Assembly: GCA_028822645.1 (NCBI GenBank)
Contig: JAPKDG010000002.1
Coordinates: forward strand, 1 to 64,000
Direction: 5' to 3'
Source: Longimicrobiales bacterium
GTDB taxonomy: Bacteria; Gemmatimonadota; Gemmatimonadetes; Longimicrobiales; Gaopeijiaceae
DNA length: 64,000 nucleotides
Shown: positions 46,697 to 55,380 of the stretch, in pieces
Position numbering within the stretch: position 1 is the stretch's first letter
Layout of the letters: each line of letters begins with the position of its first letter
Notes under the pieces: generated by a model
Databases searched by the model: none
What the model was told of the DNA's origin: nothing
What the model saw: the letters and a program-made list of their open reading frames with translations, nothing else
Translations under genes and position numbers: made by a program

Positions 46697-47029
46697 CTAG
46701 CTACGGAATACTGCTTCCACAAATACTTCCATCGTGCCACCACAGACTGCTGGACTCAGGGATAAAATGTCCTCTGTTAGATCAACATGGACAACTTGTG
46801 GAGTGCCAGACGCAATAACTTCATGAGCTGCTGCAATGACCTCTCCTTCTCCGCATCCTCCACCGATTGTGCCGACAATGTCGTAACCTGGATCGACGAG
46901 CATTTTAGCGCCTATCTTACGAGGTACAGATCCCTTAGTCGCTACTATTGTGGCTACTGCGACGGTTCTTCCTTGATTTGTTTTCTCTAAAATGGCTTGG
47001 TGAATATTTTGAATTGTCGTTTCTTTCAC
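46697..47029 (-). CDS. XdhC/CoxI-type protein, N-terminal domain only
   Basis: A 110-residue protein matching the XdhC_CoxI domain: VAVATIVATKGSVPRKIGAKMLV, GTIGGGCGEGEVI and the final AVCGGTMEVFVEA. Full XdhC proteins have this domain followed by a Rossmann domain and insert sulfurated molybdenum cofactor into xanthine dehydrogenase-type enzymes. Here only the first domain is present, and a longer XdhC-like protein is encoded just upstream. The start is a GTG at 47029. It is ten bases downstream of the longer gene. Confidence 0.85.
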   Translation of the reverse strand: MKETTIQNIHQAILEKTNQGRTVAVATIVATKGSVPRKIGAKMLVDPGYDIVGTIGGGCGEGEVIAAAHEVIASGTPQVVHVDLTEDILSLSPAVCGGTMEVFVEAVFRS

Positions 47030-47039
47030 GATATAAACC

Positions 47040-47888
47040 CTATCCTTTCTTAAAAAATCGATTGAAAATATTCTCTTTCTGGCTCAAAGGCATTCCATCT
47101 CCTTTTCTAGATAGTAGCACAAGCTCTGCCGCTACTGAAATGGCGATTTCTGTAGGTGTTTCCGATCCGATATCCAGTCCCAAGGGTGCCCTGATGCGAG
47201 CAATTCGCTCTGGGTCGAGTTGATCGTTTACTAGTTGGATGAATGCTGCTCGAATACGACGTCGGCTCCCAATCATACCAATATAGCTAGGTTCTACTTG
47301 GCTCCGCAGTAAAAACCGAAGACATTCGAAATCGTATTTGTGACCCCTAGTTACAAGTACGATACAGCTATTTTGGTCAATGGTGATATCCTTGAATGGT
47401 CTCATGAAATCAACTTTCATGAGACGGTCAGCTTTTGGGAAACGTTTTTTGGTTACAAATTCTTCCCGGTCGTCAATTACCGTGACGTTGAATCCTAACA
47501 TTGCGGTGATAGAGGAGAGTGGCTGAGCTATGTGTCCAGCCCCAACGATGATTAATTCGGAAGGGGGATGATGTGCTTCCACGAACAGTTTGTACTTTTG
47601 CCCGGACTTTACAGTCAGGTCGCGGAATCTGTCTCCTTGAGGACTGGGTGATTCTAGAGCTTCCTTTGCCAACTCCATAGCTTGATTGTTTAAGTCGTTT
47701 TCTTGAAACCTTCCTATTTTTACAAGTCCTCCGTGTTTCAATTTCTTGATTGCAATTCGCTGGCCTAACACAGTAGAGGGTCCGTGAGTGATCAGAACTA
47801 AGGCTATTGCTTCGCCCTCTTTTTTTGCTGCAACAATTTTCTCGGCTGCTGTGGTCGCACTTAATGGTAATTCATTTTGTTCGATCAT
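47040..47888 (-). CDS. XdhC-family protein (molybdenum hydroxylase maturation)
   Basis: A 282-residue protein. Residues 1-100 look like a degenerate XdhC_CoxI domain (ALVLITHGPSTVLGQRIAI), and residues 115-265 are the Rossmann XdhC_C domain (LIIVGAGHIAQPLSSITAMLG, VTVIDDREEF, CIVLVTRGHKYDFECL, YIGMIGSRRR). The last block ends with GLDIGSETPTEIAISVAAEL, the family C-terminus. It would bind the molybdenum cofactor for sulfuration and insertion. It overlaps the MobA-like gene by four bases (ATGA). No xanthine or CO dehydrogenase subunit is nearby. Confidence 0.88.
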   Translation of the reverse strand: MIEQNELPLSATTAAEKIVAAKKEGEAIALVLITHGPSTVLGQRIAIKKLKHGGLVKIGRFQENDLNNQAMELAKEALESPSPQGDRFRDLTVKSGQKYKLFVEAHHPPSELIIVGAGHIAQPLSSITAMLGFNVTVIDDREEFVTKKRFPKADRLMKVDFMRPFKDITIDQNSCIVLVTRGHKYDFECLRFLLRSQVEPSYIGMIGSRRRIRAAFIQLVNDQLDPERIARIRAPLGLDIGSETPTEIAISVAAELVLLSRKGDGMPLSQKENIFNRFFKKG

Positions 47889-48451
47889 CTCGCACTGAAC
47901 CGGGCACGATATTCTTTGGGGAAATGTCGACGGTAAGTTGCAAGGTCATCGATATCGATGGTGACACCATTGTCATCAATATCGATTAAGTTCGCGTTTG
48001 CAAGGTTTTTGATGACCACTGTACGGGCTCCTTCAGGCAGATCATCCTCAAGGAGCTCTTGGAATAGGTCTCTATGGAAGATAACAGGATGTCCCTTTTT
48101 TCCTTTAAAGGTAGGCAGAGTAACGGGAGCTCTTATTGTTTTGAAACTACTAACCAATGTTTGGATTGTCTGAACAGTAACCAAGGGATAATCGACTGGG
48201 CAAAATAATACTCCAGAAATTTTGGGATTGAGGTGGGCTATAGCTACTTGAAGAGACGATATGGGGCCATTTTTAGGGTTTGTGTTGAGGATCACAGTTC
48301 CACCTGCTTGTAATGTCTTTGCAGCGATAGGTCCGTGTTCGTCTGGCAAACAGACTAAAATGTTTTCGCATCCTCCTCTTTTCAGAGTAGATATCATATG
48401 CTCTAAGAAAGTGCGGTTTCCTACCTTAAGCATTGGTTTGGGCGTGCCCAT
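47885..48451 (-). CDS. MobA/MocA-like nucleotidyltransferase
   Basis: A 188-residue NTP-transferase domain, best matched to molybdenum-cofactor cytidylyl/guanylyltransferases. MGTPKPMLKVGNRTFLEH is the end of the nucleotide-binding loop, and GVLFCPVDYPLV holds the metal-binding Asp. Unusually, the start of the loop (AVIPCCGKSARMG, cf. LAAGxSxRMG) is encoded in the same frame upstream of this first ATG, at 48484-48449, with no ATG, GTG, TTG or CTG before the in-frame stop at 48575-48577. The protein therefore begins at an unusual codon, has a frameshift or has lost its loop. It heads a group with two XdhC-type genes. Confidence 0.78.
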   Translation of the reverse strand: MGTPKPMLKVGNRTFLEHMISTLKRGGCENILVCLPDEHGPIAAKTLQAGGTVILNTNPKNGPISSLQVAIAHLNPKISGVLFCPVDYPLVTVQTIQTLVSSFKTIRAPVTLPTFKGKKGHPVIFHRDLFQELLEDDLPEGARTVVIKNLANANLIDIDDNGVTIDIDDLATYRRHFPKEYRARFSAR

Positions 48452-48559
48452 ACGAGCGGACTTTCCACAACAGGGGATTACCGCCCATACCGAATTGGTG
48501 ATTCTCTCAAATTCCGAGCGATAGTCTGCTTTGTGGATTGGGATCCCCCTGCTATAGAA

Positions 48560-48598
48560 AAGGGCTCGAGGAATCTATACTTATCTTCCAGAGCCCTT
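48560..48598 (-). terminator. Rho-independent terminator of the coiled-coil lipoprotein gene
   Basis: AAGGGCTC (48560-48567) pairs with GAGCCCTT (48591-48598), extended inward by GGAA/TTCC. On the minus strand the stem is followed by TTTTCTATAG. It sits 30 bases after the stop of the gene ending at 48628. It lies about 75 bases ahead of the MobA-like coding frame, so that gene needs its own promoter in between. Confidence 0.7.
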
Positions 48599-48627
48599 AT
48601 CTTTTCTAAGAATACTGAAGAAATATC

Positions 48628-49401
48628 CTAAAATTTAGGCCTAGACTTGGCGTTTTCTCTGGTTAGACGTATTGGGCCAAGCTCTTCTGAAATGGAGACA
48701 GGGTAGTTCCAATAGAGTTCCGAGTAAGCTTCTTCTAATGTTGCCACTACCCAATAGTTGCTTCCTTCTTTGACTTCAAAGATAGTGCTTCCTTGGGCAT
48801 TGGTAGTGTCGTAAAGAATCTCCCCTCCCGCCTGTTTTTGATGCATTGCCAGGACTTCGTTGACATTAGCAAAGGCCTCATCTCCCCACTCTTGACGTAG
48901 CAGTCTGCTCTCTTGTTCTGCTGCAATCGATGCTTTTTGTAGGGCGTCGAATCGGTTGAATGCTGCCGTGTTTGATCTGTCCAATCCGTTGTATTCAGCT
49001 TCTAAATCTTGGAAGTCAGAGAAGAGCAGGCGATATTGCGCTTGCCCTCTGTTTAATCCTTCTAACGCGGTTCCTAAAGTCTGGAGAGAGTCACGGAGAA
49101 CACCCCACCTGGCTTCGGCGTTACGCCATTCTTGTTGTGCTTCTGCAACGTCATTTACTGCCTGTAGGACTGAATCTGGGATCGGAGGTTCTGGACGGGC
49201 AGCAGCAGCAGTAAGTGAATCAAAAATAGCGTCTCGGTCGAAAGGGTACATTCGTATTTCAAGGTCGCTAATTGGGGTAACTACAGTTCCTGCTGTTGCA
49301 TCCTCTGAACTTAGTTCAGCAGAAATTACAACTGGGATAGGACCACACCCTGAAACCAGTGCAGCCAAGCAGGTTATAGCTAAAAGGTTACTTACTCTCA
49401 T
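48628..49401 (-). CDS. Coiled-coil lipoprotein of unknown function
   Basis: A 257-residue lipoprotein: leader MRVSNLLAITCLAALVSGC with Cys19. After a short beta segment (LEIRMYPFDRDAIFDSL), residues about 75-175 are charged and helical (AQQEWRNAEARWGVLRDSLQTLG, QASIAAEQESRLLRQEW), likely a coiled coil, then a beta-rich C-terminal domain. I do not recognise the family. GGAG seven bases before the ATG at 49401 chooses this start over an ATG four codons upstream. It has its own terminator. It may be a periplasmic spacer or anchor, which is speculation. Confidence 0.7.
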   Translation of the reverse strand: MRVSNLLAITCLAALVSGCGPIPVVISAELSSEDATAGTVVTPISDLEIRMYPFDRDAIFDSLTAAAARPEPPIPDSVLQAVNDVAEAQQEWRNAEARWGVLRDSLQTLGTALEGLNRGQAQYRLLFSDFQDLEAEYNGLDRSNTAAFNRFDALQKASIAAEQESRLLRQEWGDEAFANVNEVLAMHQKQAGGEILYDTTNAQGSTIFEVKEGSNYWVVATLEEAYSELYWNYPVSISEELGPIRLTRENAKSRPKF

Positions 49402-49537
49402 GTCCAACTCCATTTTTATCTTAAATGCTCGATCGATAACATCGATCTCAGGTCACCGAAAATAACTAATGTCAATTTTAGATTCTCTTAGTAGACAATC
49501 TAGGTTATCCAGGGTATCTCTGGGAAGTGTTAGGAGT

Positions 49538-51049
49538 CTAAAGGTTATCTTTGGGAAATAGTGGCTTTCCGACTTCCACTGATGATCTCGTGGAAAACAC
49601 CAAATCCAAATCCTTAAATGTGGGGAGTTTAGACAATCCAATTCGTTTTGCTAGAGTATTCATTTTTTCGGGCATGACAGGAGAGAATAGAGTTGTTAGA
49701 ACTGTTAATATTTTAATTAAAGTGGCTAGGACGGTATCTAGATAGTCTGCTTGTTCTGGGTCTTTGGCCAGTGTCCATGGCTCTTGTTTAAAAATGTAAA
49801 CATTGGCTTGTCTCGCCAAGTCCATTGCTATTTCTAGCGCGGAATGCACCTGTAATTCGTCCATATATTTCTGAAAATTGTCCAGAGTCTTATCGATTTC
49901 TTCGCCCAATTCAGTTTCGATTTTTCCGGGGAGTTGGCCAGACCTATATTTGGCGATCATGGATGTGGTCCTGCTGACTAAATTGCCCAGCACATTGGCC
50001 AGTTCTTCGTATCGAGTCTCAAATCTTTTGTGAGTAAATGTAGCATCCGAACCTGTTCGCATATCTCTCAGAAGATACCAGCGAACTGCATCTGTTCCGT
50101 ATTTTTTTCGCAGTTGTAGCGGGTCAATAACATTTCCCATGGATTTTGACATCTTGGTGTTGTCACTAAGCCACCAACCGTGAGCTAAAATTTTCTTGGG
50201 TAGAGGAAGGCCACTTGCCATTAATAAAGTTGGCCAATAAACCGCATGGGTTGTTAATATGTCTTTTCCAACTACTTGAAGATCTGCTGGCCAGTTACAA
50301 TGTTTCTGGGGGTTTGACTGGGTATTGGGGAAATTTGCTCCTGTCACATAACTAAATAGAGCGTCTACCCACACGTAACAGACGTGAGATTCGTCGAAAG
50401 GCACAGTGATACCCCAATCTAAACGAGTTTTTGGTCTGGATATGGACAGATCTCCAAGTGGTTGATTTAGAAATCCTAAGACTTCGTTTAGACGAGTTTC
50501 AGGCACAATCCATTTCGGGTTATCGTTTATGTGCTTGAGTAGCTTGTCCTGATAATATCCCATCCGGAAAAAATAATTTTTTTCCTCTATATATTCGACT
50601 GGCCTGCGACAATCTGGACATATATGTTCCTCGCCTACTTCCCTAGAGGTCCAGTATCTTTCTTCGTGGATACAATACCAACCGCTGTAGTTATCTGCAT
50701 ATATTTCTCCTTTTTCCCAAAGCTGGCTCAAAGTATCTTGCACAAGATCAACATGGGCGTCTTCTGTGGTGCGGATAAAGCGATCAAAAGATATGTCCAG
50801 ATCTGCCCAAGCTCCCTTAAAACCCTTCGCCATTGCGTCAGCTAATTCTTGGGGGGGCATATTTTTTTGTGCCGCTGCCTCTTTCATTTTCTGGCCATGC
50901 TCATCAGTGCCAGTCAGAAATTCTACCTGAGAGCCTGTTAGACGGCGATAACGTGCCAAGGTGTCCGTCAGTATGGTTGTGTATGCATGGCCGATATGCG
51001 GTTCCCCCGAAGCATAGTAAATCGGAGTGGTGAGATAGTAGGATTTCAT
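49538..51049 (-). CDS. metG: Methionyl-tRNA synthetase
   Basis: A 503-residue class I synthetase without the C-terminal tRNA-binding dimer domain. Motifs: HIGH within GEPHIGHAYTT, KMSKS within TKMSKSMGNVIDP. The knuckle region reads YCIHEERY...CPDC, so the usual second zinc Cys is replaced by Glu with a His beside it, a pattern between zinc and zinc-free MetRS types. It charges tRNA-Met and initiator tRNA. Its ATG overlaps the stop of the RicT gene by four bases, the common ricT-metG arrangement. Confidence 0.96.
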   Translation of the reverse strand: MKSYYLTTPIYYASGEPHIGHAYTTILTDTLARYRRLTGSQVEFLTGTDEHGQKMKEAAAQKNMPPQELADAMAKGFKGAWADLDISFDRFIRTTEDAHVDLVQDTLSQLWEKGEIYADNYSGWYCIHEERYWTSREVGEEHICPDCRRPVEYIEEKNYFFRMGYYQDKLLKHINDNPKWIVPETRLNEVLGFLNQPLGDLSISRPKTRLDWGITVPFDESHVCYVWVDALFSYVTGANFPNTQSNPQKHCNWPADLQVVGKDILTTHAVYWPTLLMASGLPLPKKILAHGWWLSDNTKMSKSMGNVIDPLQLRKKYGTDAVRWYLLRDMRTGSDATFTHKRFETRYEELANVLGNLVSRTTSMIAKYRSGQLPGKIETELGEEIDKTLDNFQKYMDELQVHSALEIAMDLARQANVYIFKQEPWTLAKDPEQADYLDTVLATLIKILTVLTTLFSPVMPEKMNTLAKRIGLSKLPTFKDLDLVFSTRSSVEVGKPLFPKDNL

Positions 51050-51879
51050 CCAGGATTCCTGTCGTTTTCTATCTCCAAGTCCTTCAGTGGCAACGTTCGT
51101 AGTTTTCCTTCGCTGGAGATAAGAGTGACACTGTCGGCTAATATGTCTACCGATTTTACTGATTCTTCCCCCAGAACCGTTTTAAATATTTTGCCCACCC
51201 TCGGGAACCTTCTTCTAGCATCTACATAAGTTTGATGTTCGTAAATCAGGCAACACATCAGGCGCCCACAGCAGCCAGATATTTGAGACGGGTTAAGACT
51301 TAAGGATTGGTCTTTTGCCAACTTTAAGCTTACTGGTTTTAGCTCGGGCAGCCATGTCGAGCAGCAGAGCTCGCGACCACAACGTCCCACACCTCCGATC
51401 AGTGCTGCTTCATCTCGTACACCGATTTGCTTCAGTTCGATTAAAGTCCTGAATGTCTTTGCTAAAACACGGAGAAGTTTGCGGAAATCCACTCGTTGAT
51501 CTGCGGTGAAGTAGATGGCCAATTTCTTTCTGTCAAATCGCCATTCGGCTTCGGTGATTTTCATCTCTAGTGCGTGTTGCCTTACTAACTTCCTCGCTTC
51601 TTTACGAACTCTATCTTCATCTTTCCTGAGTGTTTTGATCTTAAGAATATCACTGGCACGTGCAATTCTGAGAATGCTATTCTTGGGAGAAGGAGTCGAA
51701 CAATCACTGGATGATCCGCACTTTCGTTCAGCAATAATTCCTAGTGCTGTTACCTCTCCACAATCGAGGCCGCCCTCTATTGTAACAACTACCCTAGAAC
51801 CTGTTTTCAGAGGGAGCTTACTGTAGGTGAAGTATTCTTTTCGCGTCCCCTTAAACTTCACTTCAGCGAAATTGCTCAT
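51046..51879 (-). CDS. ricT: PSP1-domain regulator (RicT/YaaT-like)
   Basis: A 277-residue PSP1/RicT protein. The conserved cysteine-rich blocks are GGVGRCGRELCCSTWLP and SGCCGRLMCCLIYEHQTY, which carry Fe-S ligands in the Bacillus Ric complex; DCGEVTALG and IYFTADQRVDFRKLLR are further family blocks. In B. subtilis it works with RicA and RicF in RNA processing through RNase Y; outside Firmicutes its role is less clear. It is coupled to metG by a four-base overlap. There is an extra CGSSSDC stretch near residue 55. Confidence 0.9.
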   Translation of the reverse strand: MSNFAEVKFKGTRKEYFTYSKLPLKTGSRVVVTIEGGLDCGEVTALGIIAERKCGSSSDCSTPSPKNSILRIARASDILKIKTLRKDEDRVRKEARKLVRQHALEMKITEAEWRFDRKKLAIYFTADQRVDFRKLLRVLAKTFRTLIELKQIGVRDEAALIGGVGRCGRELCCSTWLPELKPVSLKLAKDQSLSLNPSQISGCCGRLMCCLIYEHQTYVDARRRFPRVGKIFKTVLGEESVKSVDILADSVTLISSEGKLRTLPLKDLEIENDRNPG

Positions 51880-51892
51880 GATTCGAAGGTCC

Positions 51893-52885
51893 TCACCGGT
51901 GGAGGTTGTCGTCGTTTTGAGCTGGAACCTCTTTCCATTGACCTATGGCTTCGTATTTTGCCCACCTATTGGCAAGGAGATCATCTATGTCAGTTTCAGC
52001 CAGTTCACTAAGATTTCTCTGAATCGATTCTTTTAGATTTTCTGATGCAGTATCCCAATCTGAATGTGCTCCTCCTATTGGTTCTGGTATAACTTCATCG
52101 GCTATTCCTAGATCCGAAAGGTCTTTCGAAGTCAATTTTAAAGCCTTGGCAGCTTCCGTTTTGTAGTCAGCATCTCTCCATAAAATGGCGGCGCAACCTT
52201 CTGGGCTGATTACTGAATAGACAGAATGCTCTAACATCAAAATCCTATCTGTTACTCCAATCCCGAGTGCGCCGCCAGATCCTCCCTCTCCAATGACAAT
52301 TGACAACATGGGAGTCCTCAGATTTGACATTTCTCGGAGGTTAAATGCGATAGCTTCGGAAATCCCTCTCTCCTCAGAACCAATTCCAGGGTAAGCGCCA
52401 GGTGTGTCTATCAAGGTTACCACAGGTCGATGAAATTTTTCTGCTAGCCTCATTAGGCGAAGGGCTTTTCGGTAACCTTCGGGATGACACATGCCGAAAT
52501 TCCGCCTGAGATTTTCTTTCATATCTCTTCCTTTCTGGTGGCCGATAACCATAACGGAGGACCCAGAAAGTTTTGCCCACCCTCCTACCAAACCTTCGTC
52601 ATCACGGAAATTTCTATCTCCGTGTAATTCTATCCACTCTTCAAAAATCCTATGGATATAGTCCAGAGTGTAGGGCCTTTTGTGATGCCTGGCCATCTGG
52701 ACCTGCTCCATCGGGGTTAAATTTTGGTACGTTGATTGCCTTAGGGAGTGTAGTGTTTTCTGCAGATCTCTGAGTTGTTCAGCAACATCAAAGTCGTTGT
52801 CTTCAGACTGAGCTAGTAGCTTGTCAATCTGTTCTTCAACTTCCGTGATTTTGCGTTCGAATTTCAGTCTTGGTGATGCGCCCAA
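51893..52885 (-). CDS. accA: Acetyl-CoA carboxylase carboxyltransferase subunit alpha
   Basis: A 330-residue protein of normal AccA length. It starts with FERKITEVEEQIDKL, then MARHHKRPYTLDYI, FRDDEGLVGGWAKL, GRDMKENLRRNFGM, LIDTPGAYPGIGSEERG, GEGGSGGALGIGVTDRILMLEHSVYSVISPEGCAAILWRDADYKTEAA. It transfers the carboxyl group from biotin-carrier protein to acetyl-CoA for fatty-acid synthesis, together with AccD, which is not in the window. The start is a TTG at 52885; no ATG is available before the conserved region. It is 13 bases upstream of ricT. Confidence 0.97.
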   Translation of the reverse strand: MGASPRLKFERKITEVEEQIDKLLAQSEDNDFDVAEQLRDLQKTLHSLRQSTYQNLTPMEQVQMARHHKRPYTLDYIHRIFEEWIELHGDRNFRDDEGLVGGWAKLSGSSVMVIGHQKGRDMKENLRRNFGMCHPEGYRKALRLMRLAEKFHRPVVTLIDTPGAYPGIGSEERGISEAIAFNLREMSNLRTPMLSIVIGEGGSGGALGIGVTDRILMLEHSVYSVISPEGCAAILWRDADYKTEAAKALKLTSKDLSDLGIADEVIPEPIGGAHSDWDTASENLKESIQRNLSELAETDIDDLLANRWAKYEAIGQWKEVPAQNDDNLHR

Positions 52886-53008
52886 GAGGTGTCTCCATTT
52901 ATTGGATCAATTTAGAAATTGGTATGGTGAATCGCGGTCTACTTATAATTGTAATGGGTTATAGCCCAGAGTGGCTATACTTGATCATAAGCTACTCTAA
53001 AGTACTAA

Positions 53009-54256
53009 TTAGCTCACATCAGGCTCAGGAACAAACTTAGCCACTACTATAGCTGTCACTAGCATAGCCAGCGCACCTGCCAGTGTGCTGCTTTGGAAGC
53101 CAAAGCCGGTGTAGAGAAGCCCTGCTAGTGTGCCACCTATCGCGAAACCAAATTGTCCCAGGGCTACTGCTAAGCTCATCAGTGCACCACGTCGACTGTC
53201 ACTTACTAGAGCAGTAAGAAGGGCAGAAAATGGACTTATCCTCATGGCTACAAGTACCATTATTATAAAATATAGAGGGTATGCAAGCCATAATTCTCTG
53301 GTAAAAAAGGTGGTCAATACCATTACTACAGCCAATCCTAAATTGGAAATTATTACAATGGTTTTCCTTCCAATGCGATCCGACAATTTTCCTGCCTGTG
53401 GACCGGTGAGCACGTTGGCTATTCCACCAACGATGAACATGGTCGCGATTGTTTCGGGGGTAGCGTTGAGGGAGTCTGTCAACCAAAAAGGCAAGTAAAG
53501 TATAAAAAAAGATAATCCCAAGAACATCATGAAATAAGCGACTGCTGCTGCTGCTATTTCCTTTTGCCTTAGCATAGCGAGGTAGTTGTCTACAGATTTT
53601 CTGATGGTCAATGGTTCTTGAGTCAGTTCAACATCAGGTTGAGGGATTCGAAACCAAATGAGAACTGTAGTCATTCCCATTGCTAGGGCGAACATGTAGA
53701 AAGGGAATTTAAAGCCGTATTGGCTCGACAGGAGTATTCCGAGAGGGATACCGGCTATTTGACCAAATGCCATTCCACTCATAACCCATCCAGTTGCCCA
53801 ACCTCTCCTATTGTAGGGAAAAAAATCTCCAATATAGGCAACAGCACTTCCACTTAGGATTCCCCCTGCTATACCGGCGAGGATGCGGACAGTGAGGAAA
53901 GAATAGTATCCGACTATAAAATGGTGCATCATGAGTGCAAATGTCATCAAGCTGGTTCCCAGGAGTAATATCCGACGTCGCCCAATCTTGTCTGATATGG
54001 GTCCGGAGATGATTGCGAGGCTTCCAACCATCAATGTATAGGCGGACACCAAGCTCCCTAACGCAGATGTGGGAATACTGAGTTGTGTCCCTATCTGTGG
54101 AAGGATAGGTGATAGAATCATGATCTGACTACTGGAAGCAAAGACCAGCATCCAAAGTGCAAAAAGCACTATTGAGTTAGACGGTTTATCCGGATTCAGG
54201 TTGCTTCTCGGAGTGCTAATGGCTAGGGATAGATTGGCATTTCGACTGAGTGCCAA
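53009..54256 (-). CDS. Major facilitator superfamily transporter
   Basis: A 415-residue membrane protein with about twelve hydrophobic helices. Motif A appears twice: SDKIGRRRILLLG between helices 2 and 3, and SDRIGRKTIVI in the second half. Helix content such as LASSSQIMILSPILPQIG and GMAFGQIAGIPLGILLS resembles multidrug or sugar-efflux members. The substrate and direction are unknown. The start is a TTG at 54256, with no clear ribosome-binding site, so it could be a little off. It stands alone between accA and DUF1028 genes. Confidence 0.88.
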   Translation of the reverse strand: MALSRNANLSLAISTPRSNLNPDKPSNSIVLFALWMLVFASSSQIMILSPILPQIGTQLSIPTSALGSLVSAYTLMVGSLAIISGPISDKIGRRRILLLGTSLMTFALMMHHFIVGYYSFLTVRILAGIAGGILSGSAVAYIGDFFPYNRRGWATGWVMSGMAFGQIAGIPLGILLSSQYGFKFPFYMFALAMGMTTVLIWFRIPQPDVELTQEPLTIRKSVDNYLAMLRQKEIAAAAVAYFMMFLGLSFFILYLPFWLTDSLNATPETIATMFIVGGIANVLTGPQAGKLSDRIGRKTIVIISNLGLAVVMVLTTFFTRELWLAYPLYFIIMVLVAMRISPFSALLTALVSDSRRGALMSLAVALGQFGFAIGGTLAGLLYTGFGFQSSTLAGALAMLVTAIVVAKFVPEPDVS

Positions 54257-54405
54257 GGTAGGAGGTCACCGCGATGTTGTTTCATAGCTACCAAGCTCTC
54301 CATTGTTCTGACTACTGGCAATGACTCAAAGAAAATCTTTATTTTTTAGTCACGGACCACAAGAAAATGCCAAATGTGAATCCACATGGATTCCCTGTGT
54401 TAGAT

Positions 54406-55251
54406 TTAGGGTTTTCTACGGTCGGCCTTCCAGGTCCCATAGCGCTGCCTCAGAGTCAAGACGGGATTACTATTTTCATGTGGCAGGATATTTTGATCGG
54501 TGACATCGATGAACATAGCGTACTGCCCATCATTGAAGCTGCCACCCTCAGTATCAGAGGGATCAGCTGCTAGGATATAGGCGACGTGAGCATTTTTTCC
54601 GTGGCATGGAGCTTCTACTATTGGATCGGTTTCACAGGTGCACCTGACGTCTCCACCAGCTTCGTCAGCTCCTTCCATGGCTGCCATCACCCGATCAGTG
54701 AGTGTGCCTTCAGCACTCATGAATCGTGAAACTGCTTCATAGACAACATCATTTGAAGCGAGAATATTTCCTTGGATGGAGAAATATATGTCTTGGTCAG
54801 GTAGCTGTCCTTGGACAGAGAGTGAGGATGCGCTATTGCTAGATCCGGAGAATCCAGCCATTCGGCCAGTGAGATCCACTATGCCAAATTGACGTCTCTG
54901 GAAATCAGGATCACTACTTAACATCTCAATGATAGTTGAGGGGTTAGTTCCCTTTTTCATTTCTGCATATATTAGCTTCTGGTTTTGTCTTGTCCGATCC
55001 ACTCCAGCTTGAGCTGCAGCGACACCGATTCCAGGGATCACGACAGCTTGGATGTTCATGAGCCCCGTAGCGTCTCCTCTAATGAGTCGGCCTTGAGGAA
55101 CACAGGTTGCTGAAGCAATCACAATGCGACCTGTCCTTGCATCTACAGCAATCACTGACCAAGTGGCCGAAGCAGCAAGAGGAGTGATTGCCAGAATTAT
55201 GGCTACTCCGAAAAGATTTATAAATTTTGAGCGAAGGTTGAAATTCAGCAT
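54406..55251 (-). CDS. DUF1028 family exported protein (Ntn-hydrolase-like)
   Basis: A 281-residue protein with a signal peptide ending ASA-TWS, then the DUF1028 domain: TWSVIAVDARTGRIVIASATC, QGRLIRGDATGL, VIPGIGVAAAQA, FGIVDLTGRMAGFSGS, SIQGNILASNDVV and a late GGDVRCTCETDP. The family has an N-terminal-nucleophile hydrolase fold, with members acting in secreted peptidoglycan or peptide metabolism; the reaction is not settled. The first mature residue Thr (after cleavage at ASA-T) would suit a self-exposed nucleophile, which is an inference. Confidence 0.85.
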   Translation of the reverse strand: MLNFNLRSKFINLFGVAIILAITPLAASATWSVIAVDARTGRIVIASATCVPQGRLIRGDATGLMNIQAVVIPGIGVAAAQAGVDRTRQNQKLIYAEMKKGTNPSTIIEMLSSDPDFQRRQFGIVDLTGRMAGFSGSSNSASSLSVQGQLPDQDIYFSIQGNILASNDVVYEAVSRFMSAEGTLTDRVMAAMEGADEAGGDVRCTCETDPIVEAPCHGKNAHVAYILAADPSDTEGGSFNDGQYAMFIDVTDQNILPHENSNPVLTLRQRYGTWKADRRKP

Positions 55252-55380
55252 GTTACGTATTCCTTATTCTGTAAATTCGAACAGCAAACTCTTCGGTTTG
55301 ATGAAGTCTTTAGTGTTTTAAGCATGTTGGCAGGAGATCCCTGTCTGCAAATTGGAGCTCTTGGAGCTTTCAACAATTCA

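Noticed and set aside
46697-47888. One XdhC gene split by a frameshift
   Set aside because: The longer protein has its own degenerate N-domain and intact Rossmann domain, and the short one is a complete XdhC_CoxI domain with its own start, so two genes are more likely.
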